A DNA stretch of 17,601 nucleotides, from the NCBI GenBank assembly GCA_963926275.1, contig CAWUWP010000043.1, forward strand, positions 1 to 17,601, written 5' to 3'. Of this stretch, positions 6,327 through 14,900 are shown piece after piece. Position numbers and translations under genes: made by a program. Under the pieces are notes generated by a model. It saw only the letters and a list, made by a program, of their open reading frames with translations. It was not told the DNA's origin and did not search any database. The stretch comes from UBA1858 sp963926275 (lineage in GTDB: Bacteria > Pseudomonadota > Gammaproteobacteria > UBA4575). Every line of letters begins with the position of its first letter. Position 1 is the stretch's first letter.

Positions 6327-6980
6327 TTGAAAGATAAAAATAAAATAGGTGTGCTTGTCTCGGGCGGCGGCACCAATCTGCAATCTATTATTGACAGCAT
6401 TCACCTGGGTGAATGTAACGCTAGCATTGAATGTGTGATCAGCAATGTGGCAGATGTCTATGCACTAACACGTGCCGACAAGGCAAACATTGCATGCCAT
6501 GTTATTTCTCATAAAGATTTTTCTAATCGCGCTGAATTTGAACGAGCATTAATTAAAAAATTAGCTAACTATGATGTAGATATGATTGTGCTTGCAGGCT
6601 TTATGCGGGTACTTGAACCCACTTTCATTTCACATTATCCAGGGCGAATATTGAACATTCACCCCTCTTTGCTACCCAAGTATAGCGGCTTAAACACTCA
6701 CCAAAGGTCACTAGAAAACGGTGATTCATCACATGGCTGCAGTGTTCACTTTGCCACCACGGAACTTGATGGCGGGCCGGTGATCCTACAAGCAAGCGTT
6801 CCCATTTTGAAGAACGACGATATTGGCATACTAGCTAAGCGAGTATTAGAAAAAGAACATATCATTTACCCTAAATGTGTAGAGTGGTTATGCGAAGACA
6901 GAATTTACTACAAAGATGGTTGTGCCTACTTCGACAACGAGCGGTTAAGCGCGCCGTTACAACTCGAGCAAACGACTTAG
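6327..6980 (+). CDS. purN: Phosphoribosylglycinamide formyltransferase
   Basis: PurN transfers a formyl group from 10-formyl-tetrahydrofolate to GAR in the third step of purine synthesis. The 217-residue protein has the phosphate-binding N-terminus IGVLVSGGGTNLQSIID (7-23). The catalytic trio is Asn110 and His112 in ILNIHPSLLPKYSGL, and Asp148 in ELDGGPVI. HGCSVHF at 136-142 is also conserved. The start is a TTG: an in-frame TGA lies two codons upstream (6321-6323), and no ATG or GTG occurs between it and the conserved core, so TTG is the only reasonable start. No Shine-Dalgarno sequence is evident, which may mean weak or coupled translation. The length is close to E. coli PurN (212). Confidence 0.96.
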   Translation: MKDKNKIGVLVSGGGTNLQSIIDSIHLGECNASIECVISNVADVYALTRADKANIACHVISHKDFSNRAEFERALIKKLANYDVDMIVLAGFMRVLEPTFISHYPGRILNIHPSLLPKYSGLNTHQRSLENGDSSHGCSVHFATTELDGGPVILQASVPILKNDDIGILAKRVLEKEHIIYPKCVEWLCEDRIYYKDGCAYFDNERLSAPLQLEQTT

Positions 6981-7029
6981 TCGCATTTCGTCATATCAAT
7001 ACTGGCATTAACTTTCCTGCAAAAGTATT

Positions 7030-7218
7030 GTCATGCTTCATGAATGCACTGTCATTTCCGCAAATAGCATTGTCATTCCCGCGCAGGCGGGAATCTATCA
7101 GTAATGGTTTAATGCTTCTGACTCTAGCTTCTGCTGAATTCCCACCTTCGCGGGAATGATGGGAAAGAGTCGGGAACAATGAGAAAGATGGGAAATGACA
7201 GTTCAACTTGGGAATGAC
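7030..7218. repeat. Intergenic palindromic repeat array, copy D (89-bp core unit plus flanking half-units)
   Basis: The 89-bp core at 7072-7160 has two 27-bp halves in inverted orientation (7072-7098 and 7134-7160) around 35 bp. Each half contains a perfect ATTCCC-N8-GGGAAT: ATTCCCGCGCAGGCGGGAAT at 7075-7094 and ATTCCCACCTTCGCGGGAAT at 7138-7157. To the left, GTCAT motifs start at 7030, 7051 and 7072, exactly 21 bp apart. To the right, mirror-image ATGAC motifs end at 7199 and 7218. The array fills most of the 265-bp purN-DUF3108 gap, where I see no gene. Confidence 0.85.
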
Positions 7219-7245
7219 TAACGTCCACAGGTAAATACAACAACT

Positions 7246-8046
7246 ATGATTATAAAAAATACATTGATTGCTTGTTTGCTGTTATTTACTAATAGCATTA
7301 TTGCGCAAGATTTTTCTTTACCCCTGACTGCTCCTAATATGCCTCCGGCATTCAGTGCAGCCTATGGGCTTAAATTGGGCGGCATGAATCTGGGCAAACT
7401 TGATGTTAATTTAACTCAAGTCGATTCAGAGAATTGGACTTATCACTCTAGCTCAGTCGCGCTTGGGTTAGCTGCGATTTTTGTTGGTAGCGATGCCGTA
7501 ACTGACACGTCTAAACTTCAATTGCTAGACGGAATAATTCGCCCCATCTCTTACGAACGTATTCGCATTACTAAAAATGCTGATAAAAGTGAACGCGTCG
7601 TTTACCAATGGGATAAAAAGTTAGCGCAATCAGAATATAAAGATCGCACGCTAGAGGTTAGCTTAAACGATCTCACCACTGATCTGTTCACCATGCAGCT
7701 ATTAATCATGGCGAATATCAACAATATTCCAGAGAAAATGACTTTGCCGGTCATCACCAAAGCTAAGTTAAAAAATTATCAAATTATTAACTTGGGCGTG
7801 GTCAAACTCAACACAATTTATGGTGAACGCGACGCCGTTCTTATTGAACGCATCAAAGAAGATTCTTCTTATCGCATTTGGGCCGATCTTGCTCTACACG
7901 GACTACCTTTGCAGGTAGAGAAAATTAAGGAAGGTAAAACAGAATACGTGGTTAAGATTGAAGATAGCTCACTACATAAAGCTAGCGAGAAGATCACGAC
8001 TCAATCTATGAACTCCCCGCAATCGTCATATTTTCAATCAAAATAG
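7246..8046 (+). CDS. DUF3108 domain-containing exported protein
   Basis: This 266-residue protein has an N-terminal signal peptide (MIIKNTLIACLLLFTNSIIA, probable cleavage near AQ-D) and no lipobox cysteine, so it is likely periplasmic. The mature part opens with FSAAYGLKLGGMNLGKLDVNL, the typical DUF3108 pattern in which the chain describes itself as a repeated beta structure (Y-x-[LV]-x-x-G-G-x-x-[LI]-G). It later has ISYERIR, YGERDAVLI and IWADLALHGLPLQVEK, also typical of the family. No biochemical role is established. Its position after purMN is conserved in pseudomonads. The last 41 bp overlap the 3' end of the convergent pmbA gene. Confidence 0.85.
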   Translation: MIIKNTLIACLLLFTNSIIAQDFSLPLTAPNMPPAFSAAYGLKLGGMNLGKLDVNLTQVDSENWTYHSSSVALGLAAIFVGSDAVTDTSKLQLLDGIIRPISYERIRITKNADKSERVVYQWDKKLAQSEYKDRTLEVSLNDLTTDLFTMQLLIMANINNIPEKMTLPVITKAKLKNYQIINLGVVKLNTIYGERDAVLIERIKEDSSYRIWADLALHGLPLQVEKIKEGKTEYVVKIEDSSLHKASEKITTQSMNSPQSSYFQSK

Positions 8047-9349
8047 AGCCACACTGAATATTGCCGCGTCCATCGATGTCATTACCAATGGCAGCGATAT
8101 TCATAAACATATCTTCTAAATTCCCAGCCACGGTAATTTCTTCTACGGGATATTGGATCTCACCATTCTCTACCCAAAATCCTGACGCGCCGCGCGAATA
8201 ATCACCGGTCACTGTATTCACACCATGACCAATCAATTCAGTCACTAACAAACCTTTACCCATATCTTTAAGCAGTTCTTGTTGCGTCTTGCCGCTGTCA
8301 GTCATTCTTATATTATGCACACCACCCGCATTACCTGTGGTTTGCATGCCTAGCTTACGCGCGGAATAACTGCCGAGCACATAACCTTGCAACACACCGT
8401 CTTGTACTACATGTCTTGATTGTGTACGTACGCCTTCACCATCAAACGGCACGCTACCTAATCCCGCCATCATGTGTGGATCTTCAGTGATAGATAACCA
8501 GTCGGGTAAGATTTTTTTGTTAATTGAATCTAATAAGAAAGAGGCCTCTCGATAAAGTGCTCCCCCGCTAATGGCAGAAAACAAATGCCCGACTAGCGAA
8601 CGCGCTAACGTAGGATCAAATAAGATAGGTAATGAACAAGTCTTCAAACCACGGCCACCTAAGCGGCGCACGGTTCTTTCTCGTGCCATTGCACCAATTG
8701 ATTCTATATCCTCTAAATCATTTGCATTGCGTGCAACTGAATACCAGTAATCACGCTGCATACCTTTATCATCACCTGCAATAACTGAACAGCTCACACT
8801 ATGACGTGTGCCACGGTACTCGCCGACAAACTCATGTGAGTTTGCATATGAAAGTTGTGTGCTGATACTGCTAACACTGGCGCCTTCAGAATTTACAATG
8901 CGCTTATCATCGCGTGCCACTTCTTCACAAAGTATGGCTTGCTGCAATGCTTGCTCAGGCTCAATTGACCAAGGGTGATCTAAATCTAGCTGCGGATAAT
9001 CGTTTGCCATCAGTTCAGCATCAGCCAAACCGGAACATTTATCTTCAGCAGTGAACTTAGCAATTTCTAATGCAGAATCTATGGTGCGATTGATGGCTTC
9101 TGGCGTCACAATATTAGTGCTTGCCGAGCCTTTGGCTTTACCACGATAGACGGTGACACCCATCGCGCGTTGATTATGATGCTCGACCGTTTCAACCTCA
9201 CCTAAGCGTGCCGTCACGGAATAGCCTTTATCGTTACTTGCCGCAACTTCAACTTGATCAGCGCCATTAGCACTTGCATATTCAATGGCTTGTGAAAGCA
9301 GTGACTTCAACGAATCGTCATTGATTGTTTTATCTAATGTTGTACTCAT
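8006..9349 (-). CDS. pmbA: Metalloprotease-complex subunit PmbA/TldE
   Basis: TldE pairs with TldD to form a cytoplasmic protease that, in E. coli, removes the microcin B17 leader and degrades unfolded peptides such as CcdA. The 447-residue length matches the family (E. coli 450). As expected for TldE it lacks the HExxH zinc motif. Conserved features include EVETVEHHNQRAMGVTVYRG near the N-terminus, the segment around FDPTLARSLVGHLFSAISG, LGSYSARKLGMQTTGNAGG, and the C-terminal GDYSRGASGFWVENGEI and NDIDGRGNIQCGSILIE. The ATG at 9349 gives the expected N-terminus but has no clear Shine-Dalgarno sequence. It lies 208 bp downstream of tldD on the same strand, with a repeat between, so both subunits are encoded together. 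It overlaps the DUF3108 gene tail-to-tail. Confidence 0.95.
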   Translation of the reverse strand: MSTTLDKTINDDSLKSLLSQAIEYASANGADQVEVAASNDKGYSVTARLGEVETVEHHNQRAMGVTVYRGKAKGSASTNIVTPEAINRTIDSALEIAKFTAEDKCSGLADAELMANDYPQLDLDHPWSIEPEQALQQAILCEEVARDDKRIVNSEGASVSSISTQLSYANSHEFVGEYRGTRHSVSCSVIAGDDKGMQRDYWYSVARNANDLEDIESIGAMARERTVRRLGGRGLKTCSLPILFDPTLARSLVGHLFSAISGGALYREASFLLDSINKKILPDWLSITEDPHMMAGLGSVPFDGEGVRTQSRHVVQDGVLQGYVLGSYSARKLGMQTTGNAGGVHNIRMTDSGKTQQELLKDMGKGLLVTELIGHGVNTVTGDYSRGASGFWVENGEIQYPVEEITVAGNLEDMFMNIAAIGNDIDGRGNIQCGSILIENMTIAGSS

Positions 9350-9399
9350 AATTTTTTTTCAATCTTGTCGTAAATATTATTATTTGCATACCCATTCTT

Positions 9400-9508
9400 G
9401 TCATTCCCAAACAGTTAGGAATCTAGCGGTAACCGTTTATTGCTACGTCTTTCAACTTTCACTGGTTCCCCGCCTTCGCGGGGATGACATTGTTCTCGTG
9501 AGAATGAC
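9400..9508. repeat. Intergenic palindromic repeat, copy E (89-bp core unit)
   Basis: The unit at 9400-9488 has the same 27+35+27 layout as copy D. The left half (9400-9426) is a degenerate GTCATTCCC...GGAATCTAG, and the right half (9462-9488) is CTGGTTCCCC...GGGGATGAC with the hairpin CCCC-GCCTTCGC-GGGG. The 35-bp middles of D and E align without gaps, with about 20 matches. A further half-unit with TTCTC-GT-GAGAA and ATGAC ends at 9508, 20 bp beyond the core. The repeat lies between tldD and pmbA, and folded in mRNA it could affect expression of the downstream subunit. Confidence 0.85.
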
Positions 9509-9557
9509 TTTAATCTCGCGAGGATAGCGTAGTTGATTAGGTTGATTACGATAACTT

Positions 9558-10997
9558 CTAAGCTTGTGTGCCGCCGATGGTAATCCCATCGATGCGCATA
9601 GTGGGTTGGCCCACGCCAACAGGAACACTTTGACCTTCTTTACCGCAAGTGCCAACACCGCTATCTAACTTAAGATCATTACCAAGCATACCAACACGCG
9701 TTAGTACATCAGGACCATCACCAATAAGTGTTGCACCTTTAACTGGGTAAGTAATTTTTCCCTTTTCAACCATGTAAGCTTCTGATGCTGAAAATACGAA
9801 TTTACCGGAAGTAATATCCACCTGACCACCACCAAAGTTCACTGCGTAAAAACCTTTATCTACTGAAGCCAGAATTTCTTCTGGGTCATGCTCGCCTGCC
9901 AACATATAGGTATTGGTCATTCTTGGCATGGTTTGATGTGCGTAAGACTCACGACGTCCATTACCGGTCGATACTGTTTTTGAAAGCTGACCATTTAACC
10001 GGTCTTGCATGTAGCCTTTCAAGATACCATCTTCAATCAGTGTGGTGCATTGTGTTGGCGTGCCTTCGTCATCAATATTTAATGAGCCTCTTCGATTTGG
10101 CAATGTGCCGTCATCAACCACAGTGACACCAGGACTTGCCACACGCTCACCAATTCGATTACTAAACGCTGATGTACCTTTACGATTAAAGTCACCTTCT
10201 AGGCCGTGCCCAATCGCTTCGTGCAACAATACTCCAGGCCAACCTGGACCTAACACGACGGTCATGCTGCCAGCAGGGGCATCTTTAGCTTCCAGATTAA
10301 CTAACGCTTGTCGTACGGCTTCTTTTGCAAATTCATTCGCCGCCTTGGAGGCAATAAACTCTTTATAGTCATAACGACCACCGCCACCTGTGGAACCTTG
10401 TTCACGTCGGCCATTTTGTTCGGCGATCACGCTGACATTAAATCTTACTAATGGGCGTACGTCTGCGGCGAGTGTGCCGTCACTATGCGCAATCAATATA
10501 ACTTCATGCGAGCCGACCAAACTCACCATCACTTGTTTGATACGAGGGTCTGCTTCACGTGCAGTTGCATCCGCTTCGCGCAATAAATCCATTTTTTCGT
10601 TTTCATTTAACACTGACAATGGATTATCTGGCGTATACAAAGTATGGCCAGCTTGAACTCGCCATGACTGCATTTCATTGCTGCCTGTCGACTTTGCGAT
10701 ACTCCGTGCTGCTCGCGAAGACTCCAGTAACGCTGACATCGCAATGTCATCAGAATAAGCAAAGCCAGTTTTATCACCCGACATTGCTCGCACACCGACA
10801 CCATGCTCTAGATTGAAGCTAGCATCTTTAACGATGCCGTCATCTAACGACCATGATTCACGCGTCGTGGATTGAAAGTACAAATCAGCGGCATCAATAG
10901 AGCCGCCTAATGCTGCACTGAGTGCTTTATTAACATCTTCATCGCTTAGGCCCGTAGGTGCTAATAAATGATTTCGTGCTATATCTAAATTTTCCAT
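9558..10997 (-). CDS. tldD: Metalloprotease TldD
   Basis: TldD is the zinc-bearing catalytic subunit of the TldD/TldE protease. The 479-residue protein carries the motif LLHEAIGHGLEGDF, with zinc ligands His259 and His264 and catalytic Glu260. The third ligand is Cys451 in GVGTCGKEGQSVPVGVGQP. Length and spacing match E. coli TldD (481 residues). The segment from KGTSAFSNRIGERVASPGV to NRRGSLNIDDEGTPTQ is also family-typical. The gene begins only 10 bp after the stop of the nitrilase-family gene, so it is probably expressed from that transcript, and pmbA follows. Confidence 0.97.
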   Translation of the reverse strand: MENLDIARNHLLAPTGLSDEDVNKALSAALGGSIDAADLYFQSTTRESWSLDDGIVKDASFNLEHGVGVRAMSGDKTGFAYSDDIAMSALLESSRAARSIAKSTGSNEMQSWRVQAGHTLYTPDNPLSVLNENEKMDLLREADATAREADPRIKQVMVSLVGSHEVILIAHSDGTLAADVRPLVRFNVSVIAEQNGRREQGSTGGGGRYDYKEFIASKAANEFAKEAVRQALVNLEAKDAPAGSMTVVLGPGWPGVLLHEAIGHGLEGDFNRKGTSAFSNRIGERVASPGVTVVDDGTLPNRRGSLNIDDEGTPTQCTTLIEDGILKGYMQDRLNGQLSKTVSTGNGRRESYAHQTMPRMTNTYMLAGEHDPEEILASVDKGFYAVNFGGGQVDITSGKFVFSASEAYMVEKGKITYPVKGATLIGDGPDVLTRVGMLGNDLKLDSGVGTCGKEGQSVPVGVGQPTMRIDGITIGGTQA

Positions 10998-11007
10998 AAG
11001 TTCTCGT

Positions 11008-11817
11008 TTACTTTAACGTTCTGTGCTGCAGACATGGGAATGTGCGGCGAGTGATATTCATGCGTTTTAGGTCTATATCTGCCATGACTACGCCGGCCCC
11101 TTTAGACATTCTATTTAATACAGTGCCCCAAGGATCAACCACCATGCTATCACCGTAAGTACTGCGACCACTTAAGTGATAACCACCTTGATCTACTGCG
11201 ACGACATAACAAAGATTTTCAATGGCGCGTGCACGCACTAACACTTCCCAGTGAGATTTACCTGTAGTTGCAGTAAAGGCTGAAGGGATAGCAATTATCT
11301 CAGCACCTTTATCGACTAACTGACGAAATAATTCGGGGAAACGTAAGTCGTAACAAATCGCTAAACCTAATTTCCCGAAAGGCGTATCAACTACCACCAC
11401 TTCATTTCCATTGGAAATGGTTTCTGATTCTTTATAACTCTCATCTGTGCCCAACTCGACATCAAACAAATGAATTTTATCATAGCGAGCAACCACCTCA
11501 CCTTCCGCATTATATACAATGCAGGCAGCGATAATTTTATTGGGATCATCACATTCAAGCGGTATTGTTCCACCCACTATCCACACACCATGTTTCTTTG
11601 CCTGTGTGCTAAGAAAGGTCTGAATAGGGCCATTTTTATAGGGCTCACGAATATCCACTTTGTCCGATTCATTCACCCCCATAATTGGGAAGTTCTCTGG
11701 CAACACGACCAGTTCAGCACCTTGATCTTTTGCTAACTGAATCAATCGACCTGCTTCTATGAGATTGACATCTCGCTGAGGAGCAGAAGCCATTTGGATG
11801 GCTGCAACTTTACCCAT
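11008..11817 (-). CDS. Nitrilase-superfamily carbon-nitrogen hydrolase (Nit/YhcX-like)
   Basis: This member of the nitrilase/omega-amidase superfamily has about 269 residues. The Glu-Lys-Cys catalytic triad is complete: Glu in LPENFPIMG, Lys in RYDKIHLFD and Cys in GLAICYDLRFPELFR (residues about 41, 114 and 155 from the chosen start). Two ATGs are possible, at 11823 and 11817. The Shine-Dalgarno-like AGGA (11826-11829) lies only 2 nt from the first but 8 nt from the second, so I chose 11817. The family includes deaminated-glutathione amidase (Nit1 type), a plausible but unproven role here. The position between yhdP and tldD is conserved in gammaproteobacteria. It is likely co-transcribed with tldD (10-bp gap). 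Confidence 0.92.
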   Translation of the reverse strand: MGKVAAIQMASAPQRDVNLIEAGRLIQLAKDQGAELVVLPENFPIMGVNESDKVDIREPYKNGPIQTFLSTQAKKHGVWIVGGTIPLECDDPNKIIAACIVYNAEGEVVARYDKIHLFDVELGTDESYKESETISNGNEVVVVDTPFGKLGLAICYDLRFPELFRQLVDKGAEIIAIPSAFTATTGKSHWEVLVRARAIENLCYVVAVDQGGYHLSGRSTYGDSMVVDPWGTVLNRMSKGAGVVMADIDLKRMNITRRTFPCLQHRTLK

Positions 11818-11952
11818 ATTCATTTTCCTGAGGTTGGGGTTGATATTGATAGAAGTATGCTTGAATGGCAGATTCTAGGCTAGCCTATACAATTCGAATT
11901 TCCAATAAACTCGCACTAAAGGTAGTGATAAGGATTCAAGGTGCTAATAAAG

Positions 11953-14900
11953 TCATCTTGGCCCTGCCCCTGACTTCTGTCCCGCAGTGGTAGCCGCCTT
12001 ATTAGTTTTTCTGCTCACCTTTTTGAGCACAGGTTCTTTCCAGGTGCCGGTCATTTTATATTCAATATTGGTAATTTTGTTAAGACCAACCTCACTGCCA
12101 AAACGGTCTACAAGCAATCCTGCCGCCGCCCCAACGGGACCTCCGACAATGGCGCCTGCTGCCGTGAAAGTGCCCGTCATGGCAGGAGTCACGGTGATAT
12201 TTTGATCGTAAGTTTGATCGATCAAATTAGTTTTACCCTTGATCTTTATATCAGCCGCTGATGCTTTGATAGAGATCTTATCTGTTTGCAATTGTCCACC
12301 TTCGGATAGGTGCATCGTTCCCTTGATAGAGTCAAATGCAAAGCCTTTATTAGTGACATCTTTAAAGTCTAGCGATAGACGCCGAGTTATCGCCCCTAGA
12401 TTCAACAATGCCAGCAAGCGACCGGCATTGCCTGGGTCTAACTGAGAAATCGAACCATCTTTAATCTTGACGCTTGTATTGCCAGATACCTTACTTAAAT
12501 CAAATTGATGTGGCTCAGCTGGCCAACTCAATGCCATGCTGGCGCTGAGTTCACCTTTGCGCAAACTACTCTTGAAACCCAAATCTTCTAGACTATCTTC
12601 AACATCGATACTTTCAAACTGAAAATCAAATGCGCTTTTGTTTTTCTGTTCAGCAAGCGTCCAGGTACCTTTACCTTGTATGGTTAGATCTTGGGCCGCT
12701 AATTTAATCTCATCAAAAGAAAGACCTTGATCAGAAGACGATGTATTGACGACCACATTCTTGAATTTCAACTCATTAAAAATAAGCTGCTTACTAGAAA
12801 ATAAAAATGGCCTCATATTACGTGGATCAATCTGCGTTGATAATTTTTTGTTTCCTTGGCTTTTCTTAACTATCAAAGTATTCATATCAACAGTGATTGG
12901 CAAACGCTTATCATCAGGCACTTTAATCCCCCCTTTGCCTAACGTGGAATCCAACTTGATAACATAAGCATTATCTTTGTAATCACTCTTAATATTTAAA
13001 TTTTTTGCAGGCCATTGTGGAAATTGCAAAGAATCAAAACTGACATCAATACTGGGTTTGATCGTTGCCTGAGTTTGATCTGCTAAACCTGCATATTCTT
13101 TATAGGCTGCCAACCAAAGTGTTGGATCACCTGTTTCCCATGACCCTTTAACTGCCAACCCTTGTTGATTAACAGCCAACTGACTGGGTTCACCCAGTTT
13201 AATTAAATTCAACTCAAAGGGTTGCTTAGGCTTGATCGAAAAATATAAAGACAAAAGATTATCTATCTGCCATGACATTTGACCTTGGTTTTGATCAAAG
13301 CTCATCACTGCCGACAATGCATCCTCTGTCGCTTTATTTAATGGTGCCGGTAATTCAGATTTAATCCCTGTTAATTCACTATTAATGTTTAGCTTCAACT
13401 TATCAGGATTATTCTTTACGAAGAAAGAAGGCAAATACAGCTTACCTTCAACCGGGGTAATACCCGAGAAGAATGGTGTGAAGCGAGGGTAACGCTGTTC
13501 TAGATAAATCCCCAGATCGAATGGCCCACTAAATAATAAATCAGATGCACCTTCGCCGGCAGGCTCCATAGATAGTCTTATTGGCTGCCCGTAAACCAAA
13601 GCAGTTAACCCTGCGCCACTGGCACCTTGATCAGTAAAAGCTACTTCACCGGCAAGATCATTGATCTTAATGCCAACATTTTTCACATTTAATGTATTAC
13701 CCAGGAAATGAATATTGCCCGCGACTTTAATGGGGTGATCAACTTTGCGAGATAATGACCTTGAAAAATCAAACTCTAATCTCGAGTCACCTGCAAGAGA
13801 AATTTGATCAAGCACTGAATTAGTTTTGCTCACTAAACTAGCATCACTCAGAAACTGTAATAGATTTTGTCCTGGGCCATCAACAGTTCCCTTGACCTCA
13901 AGAATTGCACGAAAGAATGAGTCAATTTCAATGTCAGCACGTTTTACTTTTGAGCCTAGCGTGGCTGCATGTTGCGAAGTGATATGGACATAGTCTTTAT
14001 CAATCTTCACCTTGGCTTTAACATCTTGCAAGGTTGGCCAGCCTTGCTTGTATTCTAGCAAGCCATTTTCAACATTAACTAATGTTTGAAAAATGCCAGA
14101 TTTTTTATGGAAAGGAAATACACGCATATTACCGCGTATCATTATTGTTGCATCTTCAATATCACCGTCTTTAATAGACTCGGTTAACCACTTCTTTGTG
14201 GTTCGTGTTTGCTTCAATGCAGGAAAATAATTTCCAACTGCTTTCGCCTGTGCAGAATTCCAATAAAATTGCGCATCGGTATACACGTCTTTACCTAGAA
14301 TTTTTGCATTAATGCGCGCCTGCATATCTAGATCATCATTTTGTATTGTTAGTGAATCCGTGCTGAACTCATGCACATCTCCATGGTGAACCCATTTTAG
14401 ATCGCCATTAGCAGAAAATTTAAATTCAAAGCCTGGGAAAGTGACGGGCAGACCAAGCTCTATATTTTTGGAATCAAGCTGCGCCTTACCTCCGGCATCA
14501 CCACCCTCCACAAATGCACTCAACCCGGTTAATGATCGATTGCCTTGCGCCATCCAAACAGCCACATCATCAAATTGACCTGAGTATTGAAAAGACGTTT
14601 GATGCGCTTCTTTTAGGTCAAAACGCATAAACAAGTCTTTGACATTGGCATTAACACGATATTGCTGCAGCTTATCTTCGAAGCGAACAATATGCGGAGA
14701 ATATGAATACAATGTATTGCAGATGGCACCTAGATTCATCGCACCGATATGAGCAAATATGCTTTTTTCATTGAGCGATTGTCTTTGCAATTTGAATTGC
14801 AACTGCGTGACAGGCCAATGCCCTTTAGAAGTAACGACCTCTACATTATCGGAAATAAATTGCCAATTTTTTTCAATATTCTGCCAATCAAATTGCATTG

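Noticed and set aside
7072..7160. Integrated filamentous phage linked to the dRS3-like repeat
   Set aside because: Only the palindrome resembles dRS3. There are no phage genes, no replication protein and no recombinase nearby.
6875..7206. Open frames on both strands over the end of purN and the repeat array
   Set aside because: They run through palindromic repeat DNA, and the translated proline/serine/arginine-rich text (such as SFPRRRESI) is the usual artefact of translating such repeats.
7030..7218. Possible CRISPR array because of regularly spaced GTCATT motifs
   Set aside because: The units are about 21 bp with no room for spacers, they change orientation at the centre, and no cas gene is in the window.
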